64,000 nt of DNA, taken from positions 1,009,501 through 1,073,500 of the forward strand of contig JAINUG010000262.1 of the NCBI GenBank assembly GCA_029706075.1, in the 5' to 3' direction. This document shows, piece by piece, positions 44,146 to 54,841 of this stretch (position 1 is the first letter of the stretch; each line of letters starts with the position of its first letter). Both the position numbers and the translations under genes were made by a program. The notes under the pieces were generated by a model. It was not told the DNA's origin, made no database searches, and worked only from the letters and a program-made list of their open reading frames with translations. Origin of the DNA: Aldrovandia affinis. Taxonomy: Eukaryota; Chordata; Actinopteri; Notacanthiformes; Halosauridae.

Positions 44146-44596
44146 TGATAGAGAAATTCTGTGTTTAAAAATTGTTTTTGAATAACTTCACATGCTTGCA
44201 CAAAGTGTGGAGCTGTGCCAAAGGGCATAGGCGGCAAGCTGTCTGTTTTGCAGAGCTGTTTTGCAGTGAGCTAGCTAACCGCCAGTCTCAAGGGCAGAGT
44301 GTGCCTGCAAAAAGATTAGACTCGTACGAAGTGTTAAGGGGGGGTGATTAAACTGAGAATAACTGTCTTATGACTGATATATGGGCAAGGCTAATGCATC
44401 TGACAGGGAAACTATTGTGTATAAGTAGGTGAGCTCTGCAGATAAAGAATTGTTCTTTGTCTGACAGGGAGACATTGAACCCCGAATGCATTGGGTTGAA
44501 TAAACTCTGCTTGATTTTCTCCGATTGTTCAGTCTCTCATTTGGTGCAAGTGTTCTCTATTCTCTTTAAAGGCATTCTGAATTTGTGAACCTAACA
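44146..44596. mobile_element. Solo LTR of a retrovirus-like element, 451 bases
   Basis: Begins TGATAG and ends CTAACA, with a 4-base duplication CCTT at 44142-44145 and 44597-44600. It contains an AATAAA (about 44500) about 95 bases before the end, as in a U3-R-U5 layout. No coding sequence. The LINE frame is continuous across the two sides, which fixes the borders. Confidence 0.85.
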
Positions 44597-44633
44597 CCTT
44601 AGACATTATTCCACCCAGTCTTTTTAAAGAGGT

Positions 44634-44816
44634 TGTTGTGTTCTTAATTTAATAGCACAATGAAACACGGAAACCGGAGTGCAATCACTCATGTTCTTTA
44701 CTGTATCCTTTTGCAGGTTACCTTTTTGTACAGGGGAGTAAGACAAAAGCAATCAATCTCTGATGCATAGATAGTAGATGCCTGTGTAATCGATCTGCAG
44801 AGCCAAATACACTACA
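44634..44816. mobile_element. Short LTR-like or retroposed insertion, 183 bases
   Basis: Ends TGTTGTG and CACTACA form a short imperfect inverted repeat with TG...CA termini, flanked by GAGGT (44629-44633, 44817-44821). The longer near-repeat GAGGTTGTTGTG / GAGGTTATTGTG could instead be a 12-base duplication of a retroposon. No similarity recognised inside. Confidence 0.65.
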
Positions 44817-44946
44817 GAGGTTATTGTGACTATTGGCCCCGACCTACTCTCCATTTTGAATAGCTCTCTCTCCTCTGGCTGTGTTCCGGATAGCTGTAAG
44901 ACTGGGAGTGTCCAGCCTATTCTTAAATAAGTCCTTAATAATTATA

Positions 44947-45701
44947 GGTATGTTACAATTCGGGTGTGCAGCGGCGCTCTAGATGTGCCGGTGTCTCTGC
45001 GCGAGCGATTATGAGAGATTATGCACGTCCCCCAAAACTGCAGGCTTTTCATTGGCTGTCGTTTTTTTTCCCCACCATACGTCTGCGATATAACGTAGTT
45101 AAAAACTCGATCCTTCGTCTTGTTTCCGAAATGTGATTAAACATTGCTCGGTTTGGTCATACGCTACGCTTCAAAGTCAGACTCGTGTTTAGTGCTTTCA
45201 AAGTCATAGATCGCAAGTTCAAGACTAAATAAAAGGTATCCAGGACGGTAACTATTTTAATTTAACATTTTATCTTGATATTTTTCGGAATGTGAGATAT
45301 CTTTGCCCAAATGCTCACTGCCTGCCGTGGTTTTTGCCGTGGTGCGGGTGCGCAACATGTAATTATGTGATTAATTGATTATATAATGTAATTTCAGATA
45401 ATTCAAATTAAGATATTTAACATATCTTTTTTTAGAATGCTTCAATCTGTAATTACTGAACATTTCATGCAATTATCTTTATTTTTAAGAAAGTTATGGC
45501 CATTTATGTTATTGGATCACAGCTTTTGTTTCAAGCCCATTGAAAAGCAATGGGGGTCAATTTTCAAGTGTTAAAATGACCATAACTTCCTTAAAACATA
45601 TGAGAGTGAATAAGGTATCAAATTTCATGAATTTTCATGCTCTATCTGGTGGGATACGTTTCAGGCTCGATTTATAACATTTCAAAATTTTGTAACATAC
45701 C
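44947..45701. mobile_element. 755-base non-autonomous DNA transposon with 12-base inverted ends
   Basis: Ends GGTATGTTACAA and TTGTAACATACC are perfect inverted repeats. TAATAATTATA is duplicated at 44936-44946 and 45702-45712. The LINE continues (NNYR, then PISK in frame) on either side. The inside has no long frame. An 11-base duplication is nearest to Mutator-like elements, but superfamily is open. Confidence 0.82.
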
Positions 45702-47268
45702 TAATAATTATAGACCGATTTCTAAACTACTGTTTATCTCCAAAATCCTGGAGAAAGTGGTATCTAAACAACTCCTTGAGGTAATAGAAAAGAACAATAT
45801 ATTTGAAAATGTTCAGTCTGGTTTTAGGCGCCATCACAGTACAGAAACCGCCCTTCTCAGGGTCTTAAATGACCTTTTGATGAATGCTGACTCCAGTGAC
45901 TGTACTGTGCTGGTGCTGGTGAATCAGACCGCAGCATTTGATACAATTGATCATTCTATTTTAATTGATAGACTGAGAAATTTTGTTGGTATCTCGGGGA
46001 CTGCGCTTCAGTGGTTTTCATCCTACCTGTCAAACAAGAAGTTCTCAGTGTCCATTGGGGATTATGTTTCCTCCATTGCAGTTACCTCCTGTGGTGTACC
46101 ACAGGGCTCAATTCTCGGGCCGATATTGTTCTCTCTGTATATGTTACCCTTTCATTACCCAGATCATTCACCGGCATGGAATTTCCTTTCATTGCTACAC
46201 TGATGATGCTCAGCTGTATCTATCAATTACCCCTAACGATTTTAATAAGATGCCTATTCTACATGGCTGTATTGCTGACATTGATAACTGGACATCCAGT
46301 TACTTTCTACAGCTGAACCCAGACAAAACTGAGGTTGTCAATGGCTCCGTGTCCATTGCCAGACAAATTCAGTCAAGCCTTGGCTCATTAACGGCTAATA
46401 TCAAGTCTGTAGTACAGAATTTAGGTGTGGTTTTTGACCCAAATTTAAATTTTGAACAGCACACCAAAAAAATTGCTCAGTCATGTTTTTACCATCTTAG
46501 AAATATTTCAAAAATAAGATCGGTTCTGTCATTTGAGGATACAGAGAATTATACATACCTTTGTTTTATCACGCTTAGATTATTGTAATGTTTTATTGTC
46601 AGGTATTAACCAGAAGTCACTGGCTCGCCTTCAGATCATCCAGAATTCTACTGCTAGGCTTTTAACAAGAACTAAACACACGTCTCACATCACGCTGGCC
46701 TCCTTACACTGGTTGCCGATTAAATTTAGAATTGATTAAAAAAATGTATTGTACACATATAAGTAATTGCACGAGCTGGTGCCACTATATATTGCTGAAT
46801 TGTTGGTCCCCTATACCATAACAAGGGCACTTAGGTCCTCAGGTCAAGGATTTTTGGTAGTTCCACAGTCCAAGTTAAAATCAAGGGGTGATCGTGCCTT
46901 CGCTGTGTTTGCTCCTAGACTCTGGAATAGCCTACCCTCTTATATTAGATCCGCTGAATCAGTCTCAGCTTTTAAATCTAATCTTAAAACCCATTTGTAC
47001 CGATTGGCTTTCCCCAATGTATGATTTTATTGTATTGATTGTTTATTTATTTATTTGTATTTATTTATTGTATTTTTTAAACTTGTTTTACTTTTTATTG
47101 CATACTTAGTATTTTGTTATGTGTTTTATTTTGTTATGTGTTTTACTTTTTATATTCGCATACTTGTATCCATGTTCATGTTTAGTTTTTATTGTCTTTT
47201 ATTGTCCTTTGTCAAGCACCTTGTGCTTGTAGCTGGAAAGGTGCTCTATAAATAAACGTATTATTATT

Positions 47269-47375
47269 ATTCTTCAGTAAATATCCAGCTGTATAAATGG
47301 ATTGACTGTAAGAAATGTAAACTGTGTGAGACCCTCTGGATAAGAGCATCTGCTAAAAACATAAGTATAATGTAG
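47269..47375 (+). mobile_element. SINE tail, downstream partner of 43705-43790
   Basis: CTTCAGTAAATATCCAGC and CTCTGGATAAGAGCATCTGC match the tail of the SINE at 35087. About 45 bases between head and tail are lost. Confidence 0.8.
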
Positions 47376-47633
47376 CTTGGTTGCCTTCCTCCTCTAGGCC
47401 CCCCAAAAAAAAAAAACCTGTTCATCACCATAAAGGAAAACCATATAAATATTTTGTGATATTCAAAGTCGGTGATTCCGCTGGTTGAATTCCTGCCTCA
47501 TTTAACTGTCTATGACTTTTAAGAAATGTTAAAAGAAATATAGCTTTGCTGCTTGGACCCCTAATTAATAAAGCTGATTAATTAAAATCCATGCCATTTT
47601 TCAAGACATTTCAAATTTAGGATTTTGTGTATA

Positions 47634-48002
47634 CAGTGCCCTCCAGAATTATTGGATGACTAAGGGAGCTTGGCCTGTGTGTCACCTCATATTTATACCC
47701 CAGCTAAACAGGAAGTCATGGATGACCACTTAAGAGTTCCTAAAGACTCAGGTGAACTTAACAATAAAATATAAATGGGAATATACTTAATTTAGATTTT
47801 GTTCATAAGAATTTGTAAGTGTGTCAATAATTGTGACATGTTTTTGAGAAAAAATGTATTCTTTGATTAATTTGACTTCAATTAAAGGTTAGATTTCTCT
47901 CATATTTTGAGTGTAAGATCAAGCTGATGAACAACAAAGACATTTTTCATAGCCTTTTTTGCTCATCTTCACCAAGGGTGCAAATCATTCTGGAGGGCAC
48001 TG
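47634..48002. mobile_element. Tc1/mariner-type MITE, 369 bases
   Basis: Ends CAGTGCCCTCCAGAATTATT and ATCATTCTGGAGGGCACTG are inverted repeats flanked by TA (47632-47633, 48003-48004). Non-coding. Confidence 0.9.
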
Positions 48003-48259
48003 TACCCCTGCCACTTCATCTAACATGTGACAGCAAGAAAAGTTTTCAACTCTCAAGAGTTCTCATACCTCTTCTGCTTTTTGAAATGAGGTGGTTTTAG
48101 AACGGATTCTACCTCAAACATTTCTCCTACAAAAAACGGCAAAGTATTATTATCAGTGCAGTCCATTCTAGCGACATGACAAGAAGAAAGTAAGCATTGC
48201 TGGCTGTGGTTAACTCCAAGAGAAGAGCCACTGATTTACCAGTTAGTGAGTTTAACCTC

Positions 48260-48345
48260 TCTTTAAATATGCCATTTAGCAGACGCTTTTATCCAAAGTG
48301 ACTTACAGTAGTGAATGCATAGATTTTTCAGTACATGTGTTCCCG
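48260..48345 (-). mobile_element. SINE tail fragment, minus orientation
   Basis: CATTTAGCAGACGCTTTTAT and CCAAAGTGACTTACAGTA are the complement of the common fish SINE 3' domain. Confidence 0.7.
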
Positions 48346-49847
48346 GTAGGAACCACATGTATTATACTCACATCTCTCATACTAACTTCATTTTGGTTTA
48401 CACTCAGTTATTAGCGTCTGCATCCTCAGGACAAGCTAAAACATCCAATCAAATCCAAGGCCATTTCACAAAATGCTGACAAAATATCACAATACACTTT
48501 ACAGCAAATCCCCACAAAGGCACTTTCCCACACTAAGGAAACAGTGGCAAGGAAAAAGTTGGAACAAATAGGAGGAAACCTTCGGCGAAACCAGATTCAA
48601 GAGGCGGGGCTCATCCTCCTCTGGCCAGCTGAGTTTGTAATGACTAACAGCGGTCAATGAGTCCATATGCAAAAATATTTCAACCTGCAAAACAATTAAT
48701 GACAGTGGCAGTCCCTGGGTGGGTTTGCGGTCTGGGACAGGTGGATGACTGGGACAGGTGGATGGCCGGTTGACAGTGGGTTCTGAAAATGGAGCAGGTT
48801 TGGGACTAGGGGGAGGCGCCCCATCAGATCCCTGAATGGAATTGTGTGGATCATCTCAAGGCCTTGCCCTCCTAAATATCATATTTACTCATCTGTATTA
48901 ATACTGCACTAAACATCAACAAGTGTTTTAGTAAGTGAAACTCATAATAAAGTTTTAAAGATATAAATATAATATTTAATATTTTAAGAATATAAATATA
49001 TTTTAAGAAAGTAAAATTCCACCAAAAACCACAATACCACAAACTGAGTGCTAACATGACAGCCTAGTCATCTGTACCAGCAATCTGCCAGTACAGATGA
49101 TGTAAGGATCAGTGGATCTGACGAGCACCACCTCAGAGCTGCAAACAAGAGCACTTTTAACAACTTTTTATGCCAAATACTTATTATGATTATTATTATT
49201 ATTTGCATGAATTATTCAGTTACTAATGCCCAACAATGTAAGTGTCTTTACCAGTCAGATCAGTTTGTAGGTGGCCTTATAGTAGCTAACCACTTACAGA
49301 AAAAAACAAAAACAAGAAATGCACTTTCCTCACTATTTTTTATTTTTATTGAAAAATATACTCCAGAGATTTACAGTTGCAAGTCAAGAAAATAATGTCA
49401 TTCCTAACTCCCAGCACTTTGACACACCCATTCAATCTTAATGGGACTTGAATGGATTTCTCAACCAACACTGGAGATATTCTTAGGACAACGTCACCGA
49501 AATGACAGTATGGGTTAAAACAACAACAACAAAGAAGAAATTCAGAGCCAAGAAAAGGAAATCCAACACACTCACAAAATTATAAATACATAATCTTAAA
49601 ATTCAGTGGTCAAGACAAAAGACCCTGATAAATGCCAGATGAATAAATAACAGAATTAACAACGGAGAATGCAAATTAAACATGTGCAGCCATGCAGATC
49701 GGGAAAATATTCAAATTGGTGAACTGAGAACCCCCGAAGAGCTCTGCACATTTGTTTTCATGTCTGAAGACGTCGCTAAAATGTGTCTAGCTTGTTGACT
49801 TAGGTCGGTTGAGTCCTGTGTGTCAGCTGTCCACTGTGTGAAGTTTG
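48345..49847. other. gpn3 3' flank; dispersed repeat piece at 48480-48620
   Basis: The stretch with AAGGAAACAGTGGCAAGGAA and GAGGCGGGGCTCATCCTCCT is a repeat I recognise as common in teleost genomes but cannot name. The rest (48620-49847) is AT-rich with no coding match; it should include the gpn3 3' UTR. Confidence 0.45.
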
Positions 49848-51780
49848 TTAGCTGCCTACTGTGTCCTGGAAGAAGTCTTCACGACCGGAGGACCCAGCAT
49901 CCTCGTCAGCTTCCTACGGTGGCAAAACAAGGGAGATTTCAGGGAAAGTCACACGACCTCATCTCATCTCATCTTCAGCCGCTTATTCCTGGTCAGGGTC
50001 GCGGGGGGGCTGGAGCCTATCCCAGCATGCATTGGGGCGAGAGGCAGGAATACACCCTGGACAGGTCGCCAATCCATCGCAGGGCACTACATACACCATT
50101 CACTCACACACTCATACCTACGGGCAATTTAGACTCTCCAATTAGCCTAACGTGCATGTCTTTGGACTGTGGGAAGAAACCGGAGTACCCGGAGGAAACC
50201 CACGCGGACACGGGGAGAACACGCTAACTCCACACAGAAAGGCCCCCGGCCTGGATTCGAACCCGAGACCTTCTTGCTGTGAGGCGACAGTGCTATCCAC
50301 TGCACCACCGTGCCGCCTAGTCACACGACCTATATATCCAATTTCATTCCCTAGTCAAATTTCACATTCCTGTTCACTCTGAATGTTTGCAGAAACGGTC
50401 AGTGCGTGTCGGACACATGCAAGCACGTGGCAAGAGGATTCCAGTGACCGATATTGGACATTTAGACTAAATAAACCAGCTACGAGATCATTTTGAAATG
50501 CCACTGTTGGCTTTGCCTGTACATCTGGACGAGAGGCCACACATTTGGTCAATTTGGGGCCAGAAAGGCAGACCAGGTTTTTTGCGCCTCAACCACAATA
50601 TGATCATGGTTATAATAGTTCAACCAGGGAAGCAGGACGTGAAAAGCCCACGACGCCAAAGCGAATTTTGGGTTTTCATTCTTGTACCAAATTGGAGTCA
50701 CTGTAGTAGTGACCGACTGAACTGTCAGCTGATCCACATCGATCAGAAAGTCACCCGTACTGGGTCAGGCAGGTGGGTCAGACTGGCTAAGTTACCCGCG
50801 GCTCTTTGAACTCCAGGTCCTCTCCGTACTGGATGGAGAAGTCGATGTGCTGCAGGACGATGTTGATCCCCTCTTCATCAGTGCGGTCAAACGGCAGGAA
50901 GCGCACCATGCTGTAATCATCAACCTACACACACACATCCACACGCGCACGCACGCACAAACACACACACACACACACAAAAGTAAACACGCACAAATGT
51001 ATGCACACGCACACATGTATGCATAATCAGGCATGCACAAACAAACACCATATACGCAAGCAGAAGTAAGATGCATACATACATGCAAGTATGCACACAA
51101 GATATATTACAAATTAACACTGGTTTAAACCCTCTATATATATATTTTTTTTTTAAATAAATAAATTTATTTCAGATTTTTCCCCCGTTTTTCTCCCAAT
51201 TTAGTAGCCAATTATACCCTCTATTTTATTTTCAATTCCCCACCCTCACGAGTCTGCCGCCCGTCCTCCGGGAACGAGATTCGTATTCCTGGACCTATTT
51301 CCCCGCCTTCTTTCGAGACGGAGATCTTCCACGGACTCCATTAACCTTCTCCTCGGCGGACTCGTGCCGGCTCTCCCTCCCCCTCCCCGGAGGCGGACAG
51401 CCAAATGCCGCCTCCGATCGGGCTGACGACCAGGGCCGGTCTGGTAGAAACGCGGGTTTTGATCCGTGTCTCTGACGGGCAGCGCACACCGCTCCAAAGC
51501 GCGGTGCACTAGACCGCTGGGCCATCCGCCAGCCCCTAAACCCTCTATATATACACAACCTGGCAGAACTGGAAGAGGTTCCTATTTCTCATATTTAAAT
51601 CAGGTCTTACCAGGCCACAGATGGCTTTGGTGAGCTTCTCAAACTTGTGGCTCCTCAGCATGCGGGAGTTATCCTGCATCATAGAGTACATGTCTGGATC
51701 CAGGTACCTGCAGTGAGACCAGAGGACAAATGTCTCAATACCACACACACAACAAACAAACAAACAAACAAACAAAACTG

Positions 51781-51828
<48 letters not shown>

Positions 51829-51829
51829 A

Positions 51830-51889
<60 letters not shown>

Positions 51890-53997
51890 CATGCATGCAC
51901 ACTTCAGTTTGAACAGTGAAGGAGGACAGGATAATGACCCACTTTTCGATTTCCTTCTTGGCCTTGTGACTGAGCAGGTCCATCTTGGTCATAATGTTGA
52001 CCTGAGGAATCTCCAGGGTTATCATGGCACTCAGGGCTGCCATGACGCCAGAGATAAACTGGGGGAGGAGCAAAGTGTCAGAATTATCCAACAGTAACCA
52101 TGGTCACAGCCACTGCAGAGGGACTGCACTGACAATCAGGCTGTTACATTATGTTACACTGCGTTACACCGTATTATACAACATCCACTCAACTGACACC
52201 CATCCAGAGCTCTCATTAAGCACACAGGTGCATTCGGTAAGGTAAGAAGAGCAGCATTTCCACAGAAAAAGGACAGTTCAAATCCCACAGCAAACCCACC
52301 TCCATTACACATGAATTAGAAACACTTCCTCAAGGGCTGCTCATTCTGTTAAAGCACTGTTCCAGCGTGTGGATGAGCCCGATGGTCTGCATGCTGTTAA
52401 GGCACTGTTCTAGTATGTGGATGGGCCCCACGGTCTGGCATTGAATCCAGATCATGCCAATGCTGACTGTGGCCAGCAGCCCTGCAGGGCGATGCACAAT
52501 TGGTGGTAGAGTCGCCCAGGGAGGGAGTAATTCAATCAGCTAGGTTATCTATGTCTCATCGCTCACCAATGGCCCCCGCTGGTTAATCCGGCACAGTCTG
52601 CCAGTATAACACTGCACATGAATGTCTTCCTCTGACTCATCGTCTGTGCAGGCTTACCGTGAACTGCACGTGAAAAGCTGCATCATGTGTTTCTGAGGAG
52701 AGCGTGTGCTTGTCTACACTCTCCCAAATCGACAGCGGAGGTTGCAATGATCTCGGCTGACAATACAATTGAGCATTTCAAATTGGGAGAGAAAGGAAAC
52801 TGGGACACTGTGGTGGGCCGCTCTCTCACCTTGAACGTCTCCACCATGAACTGGGAGTCGACCAGGAAGACGCCACACACACGGAACTCCCACTGCTGCA
52901 GCTGCTCCACCAGCTGCCTCATCACGGGCAGATGCGTGTATAGCTCGATCTGACCTGGGCGGGGCAGAGAGGGGGATATACATTACAGCACTGTGACTCA
53001 CCTGCAGCTCTCTCAGACATAAAGACAGACAAACAGACAGACACTCTCAACAGACTCACTCACCGGGGCAGTCAAATAGGATGTAGTCATCTTCCACGTG
53101 ACCCAGGCACTCCTCCAGCCAGTTGAAGTTGTTGGCGAAATACTCCATGCAGAAGACCAGGCCCCCATTTGGCCCGAACCGCAGGGAGTCATCCTCCATC
53201 ACATCATCCACATGGATCAGCTCACGGATGTCTGGGGGGGGCGGGGGAGAGAACAGTGAGAACTAAGCTTCTACTCCAATCAGTGCTTGCTCTCTCCTGT
53301 AGTACTATGTGTGGTCTGTACGGTGTAAAGTAGTCACTGGCTCTCCTGTAGTGCTTCTGGTGTGCGGGGGGCACAGTAGACTTAAGTGGCACAAACAGCT
53401 ATTCCAAACATTTTGCTATGCCGCAAGAGCCGAAGCAGAGGTCAATGTACCTGCCATCACAGGGTATTCGAAATGTTCGGCCGCAGGGTCAAGATTCACC
53501 ACCTGAACGGAGCGGTTGATGGCCTCCGCGTGCTGGATCATCGTGGCACAGTAGGTGCTCTGTGAGACAGGGTCAAAAACACCAACAGCAAACTTGCTAA
53601 ATCACACCGGGGGTGGAGTGTAAAATGAAACTATGAGCAAGCTTGCCAAGTTTATTTATTCGATAACTTAATCAAATGATGTAATGTTACGTACGCAAAG
53701 ACAATCTGTTCAGCGCTGTACGTGTTGTAACTGGCTACGTAGCTAGTTAGCTACATACATATAGAACAACCATGAACATGAGAGCTAGATAGGTATAGTT
53801 GCTGGTAAATATAAAGGGGGTTGCGATACATTGTTTAAAAGTAGCCTGCGATCGTTTTTTTCTTTCAACAGCAGTTTTCCGCATATTCAAGCAAAGTATA
53901 TAACCAAGTTAGCCATGATGAGTAGCACTCGTGTCCAATGCAAGCTTACCTTTCCGCTGCCGGCCGGGCCAATCACCAGTTGCGCATAGCGTGGCAT
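49848..53997 (-). CDS. gpn3: GPN-loop GTPase 3
   Basis: Small GTPase that with GPN1/GPN2 assists assembly and nuclear import of RNA polymerase II. Eight coding exons on the minus strand: 53950-53997, 53451-53559, 53064-53231, 52830-52954, 51943-52058, 51611-51707, 50796-50924, 49848-49913, all with consistent phases, giving 285 residues (human 284). Visible: start [18 protein letters not shown] (Walker A), [10 protein letters not shown], the GPN motif in [32 protein letters not shown] (Walker B), [29 protein letters not shown] (G4) and [13 protein letters not shown]. The last exon has an acidic tail that differs from the mammalian one ([18 protein letters not shown]). Introns hold three SINEs and a (CA)n array. 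It is head to head with fam216a, as in human. Confidence 0.95.
49960..50318 (-). mobile_element. tRNA-derived fish SINE in the last gpn3 intron
   Basis: Minus-strand head: GGCACGGTGGTGCAGTGGAT and GGTTCGAATCC. The body includes CCGGTTTCTTCCCACAGTCC, and the end is a GATGAGATGAGATG run. A 13-base duplication AGTCACACGACCT lies at 49947-49959 and 50319-50331. A widespread fish SINE type. Confidence 0.95.
50332..50795 (-). other. Remainder of gpn3 intron 7
   Basis: No coding similarity or repeat ends seen. Confidence 0.5.
51143..51537 (-). mobile_element. tRNA-derived SINE in gpn3 intron 6
   Basis: Minus-strand head with CCAGCGGTCTAGTGCACCGC and GGATCAAAACC boxes, GC-rich body and AATTGGGAGAAAAACGG tail. 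A 16-base duplication AAACCCTCTATATATA lies at 51127-51142 and 51538-51553. Confidence 0.92.
51777..51890. repeat. (CA)n microsatellite, about 110 bases
   Basis: Nearly pure CA with a few GA interruptions, in gpn3 intron 5, next to a CAAA repeat at 51751-51777. Confidence 0.95.
52370..52800 (+). mobile_element. SINE-like repeat in gpn3 intron 4
   Basis: Body GGCCAGCAGCCCTGCAGGGC, GTCGCCCAGGGAGGGAG and tail TTGAGCATTTCAAATTGGGA. Parts match 12860-13100 and 62575-62765 (GTGTGCTTGTCTACACTCTC). Boundaries approximate. Confidence 0.65.
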
Positions 53998-54841
53998 TTT
54001 TACAATCCCTTGCCCCTTACAATACCCGAAACTACCTGTAACTGGTCTGTTTATTTTAAATGTTTACATCAACCATTCCATTTCTCTCCTAATGCTTGTT
54101 GGTGTTGGCTGTCACATCGCGGCCATGCTTGTGTGACAACTTCCGTTGCATGCCTCCAATCTACGGAGCTCTGTTTAAGTCAAACTTCGTAAAGCGCACA
54201 TAACATCCAAACGGCAAAATATCCGTGAGGCCAGCAAGCTGACTTCTGTTTGAAAAGTCCACAACGCTATTACATGAGCTTATAGTAGCTAATATTCAAG
54301 AAGAATGTAGAAAACAGCTAGATGAGATAATTGTATTAATATAAAACGAATATATACTGTTTATTTAATACGTATTGTAACTAAATGGATTTTCATATTT
54401 GTAGCCTTGATAGCCGCCAAGTTATATTTATGAACTCAATTAGCCATATAATTATTCGAATAACCACCTACAACTGTTCTGTTAGCCTACTGAATATGAT
54501 TGCCGTGCACGACAGCTGTTAGTAAGTCACAACAGTCATTTAATAAGGTGTGGGGTTTAAACTGGCTAAACGAATATACATCAGCTTTTATTTGGCTGAT
54601 TTGTGTCATTTAAATAAGTCACCCTTTTGGTGCAACACGGCGCCTTGGGTGGGAGGAGACAGGAGCAAACATTTAGATCAGCGGCACAGGTCACGCCTTC
54701 TTCAGCCGTGGCGCTAGTTGGTCATTTCTGCTGCGGGACTTTGTGGTTTGTGGGAACGAAATGCAGCTGCTACCTTTTCGTTTTGAAACAAAACGGCGAG
54801 AATCATGCGAAAGCACAGCCTTTCACTGAGAAAAAGCCATA
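53998..54841. promoter_or_regulatory. Putative bidirectional promoter region between gpn3 and fam216a
   Basis: 845 bases separate the gpn3 ATG (minus) and the candidate fam216a ATG (plus). The last 220 bases are GC-richer with several CpGs. No TATA box seen. The arrangement is inferred from the two start sites. Confidence 0.5.

Larger units (their letters stand above)
43791..47268 (+). mobile_element. 5'-truncated L2-like LINE containing three later insertions
   Basis: Starts in the linker before the RT (ARAKYFSDLIAAHKHN). RT motifs: [74 protein letters not shown] (variant of YADD), LQLNPDKTEV, then in another frame LARLQIIQNSTARLLTRT and LHWLPIKFRID. Two frame shifts in the RT kill it. The 3' end is AAGGTGCTCTATAAATAAA plus an ATT repeat, as in L2 elements. 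Insertions at 44146-44596, 44634-44816 and 44947-45701 interrupt it. Confidence 0.9.
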
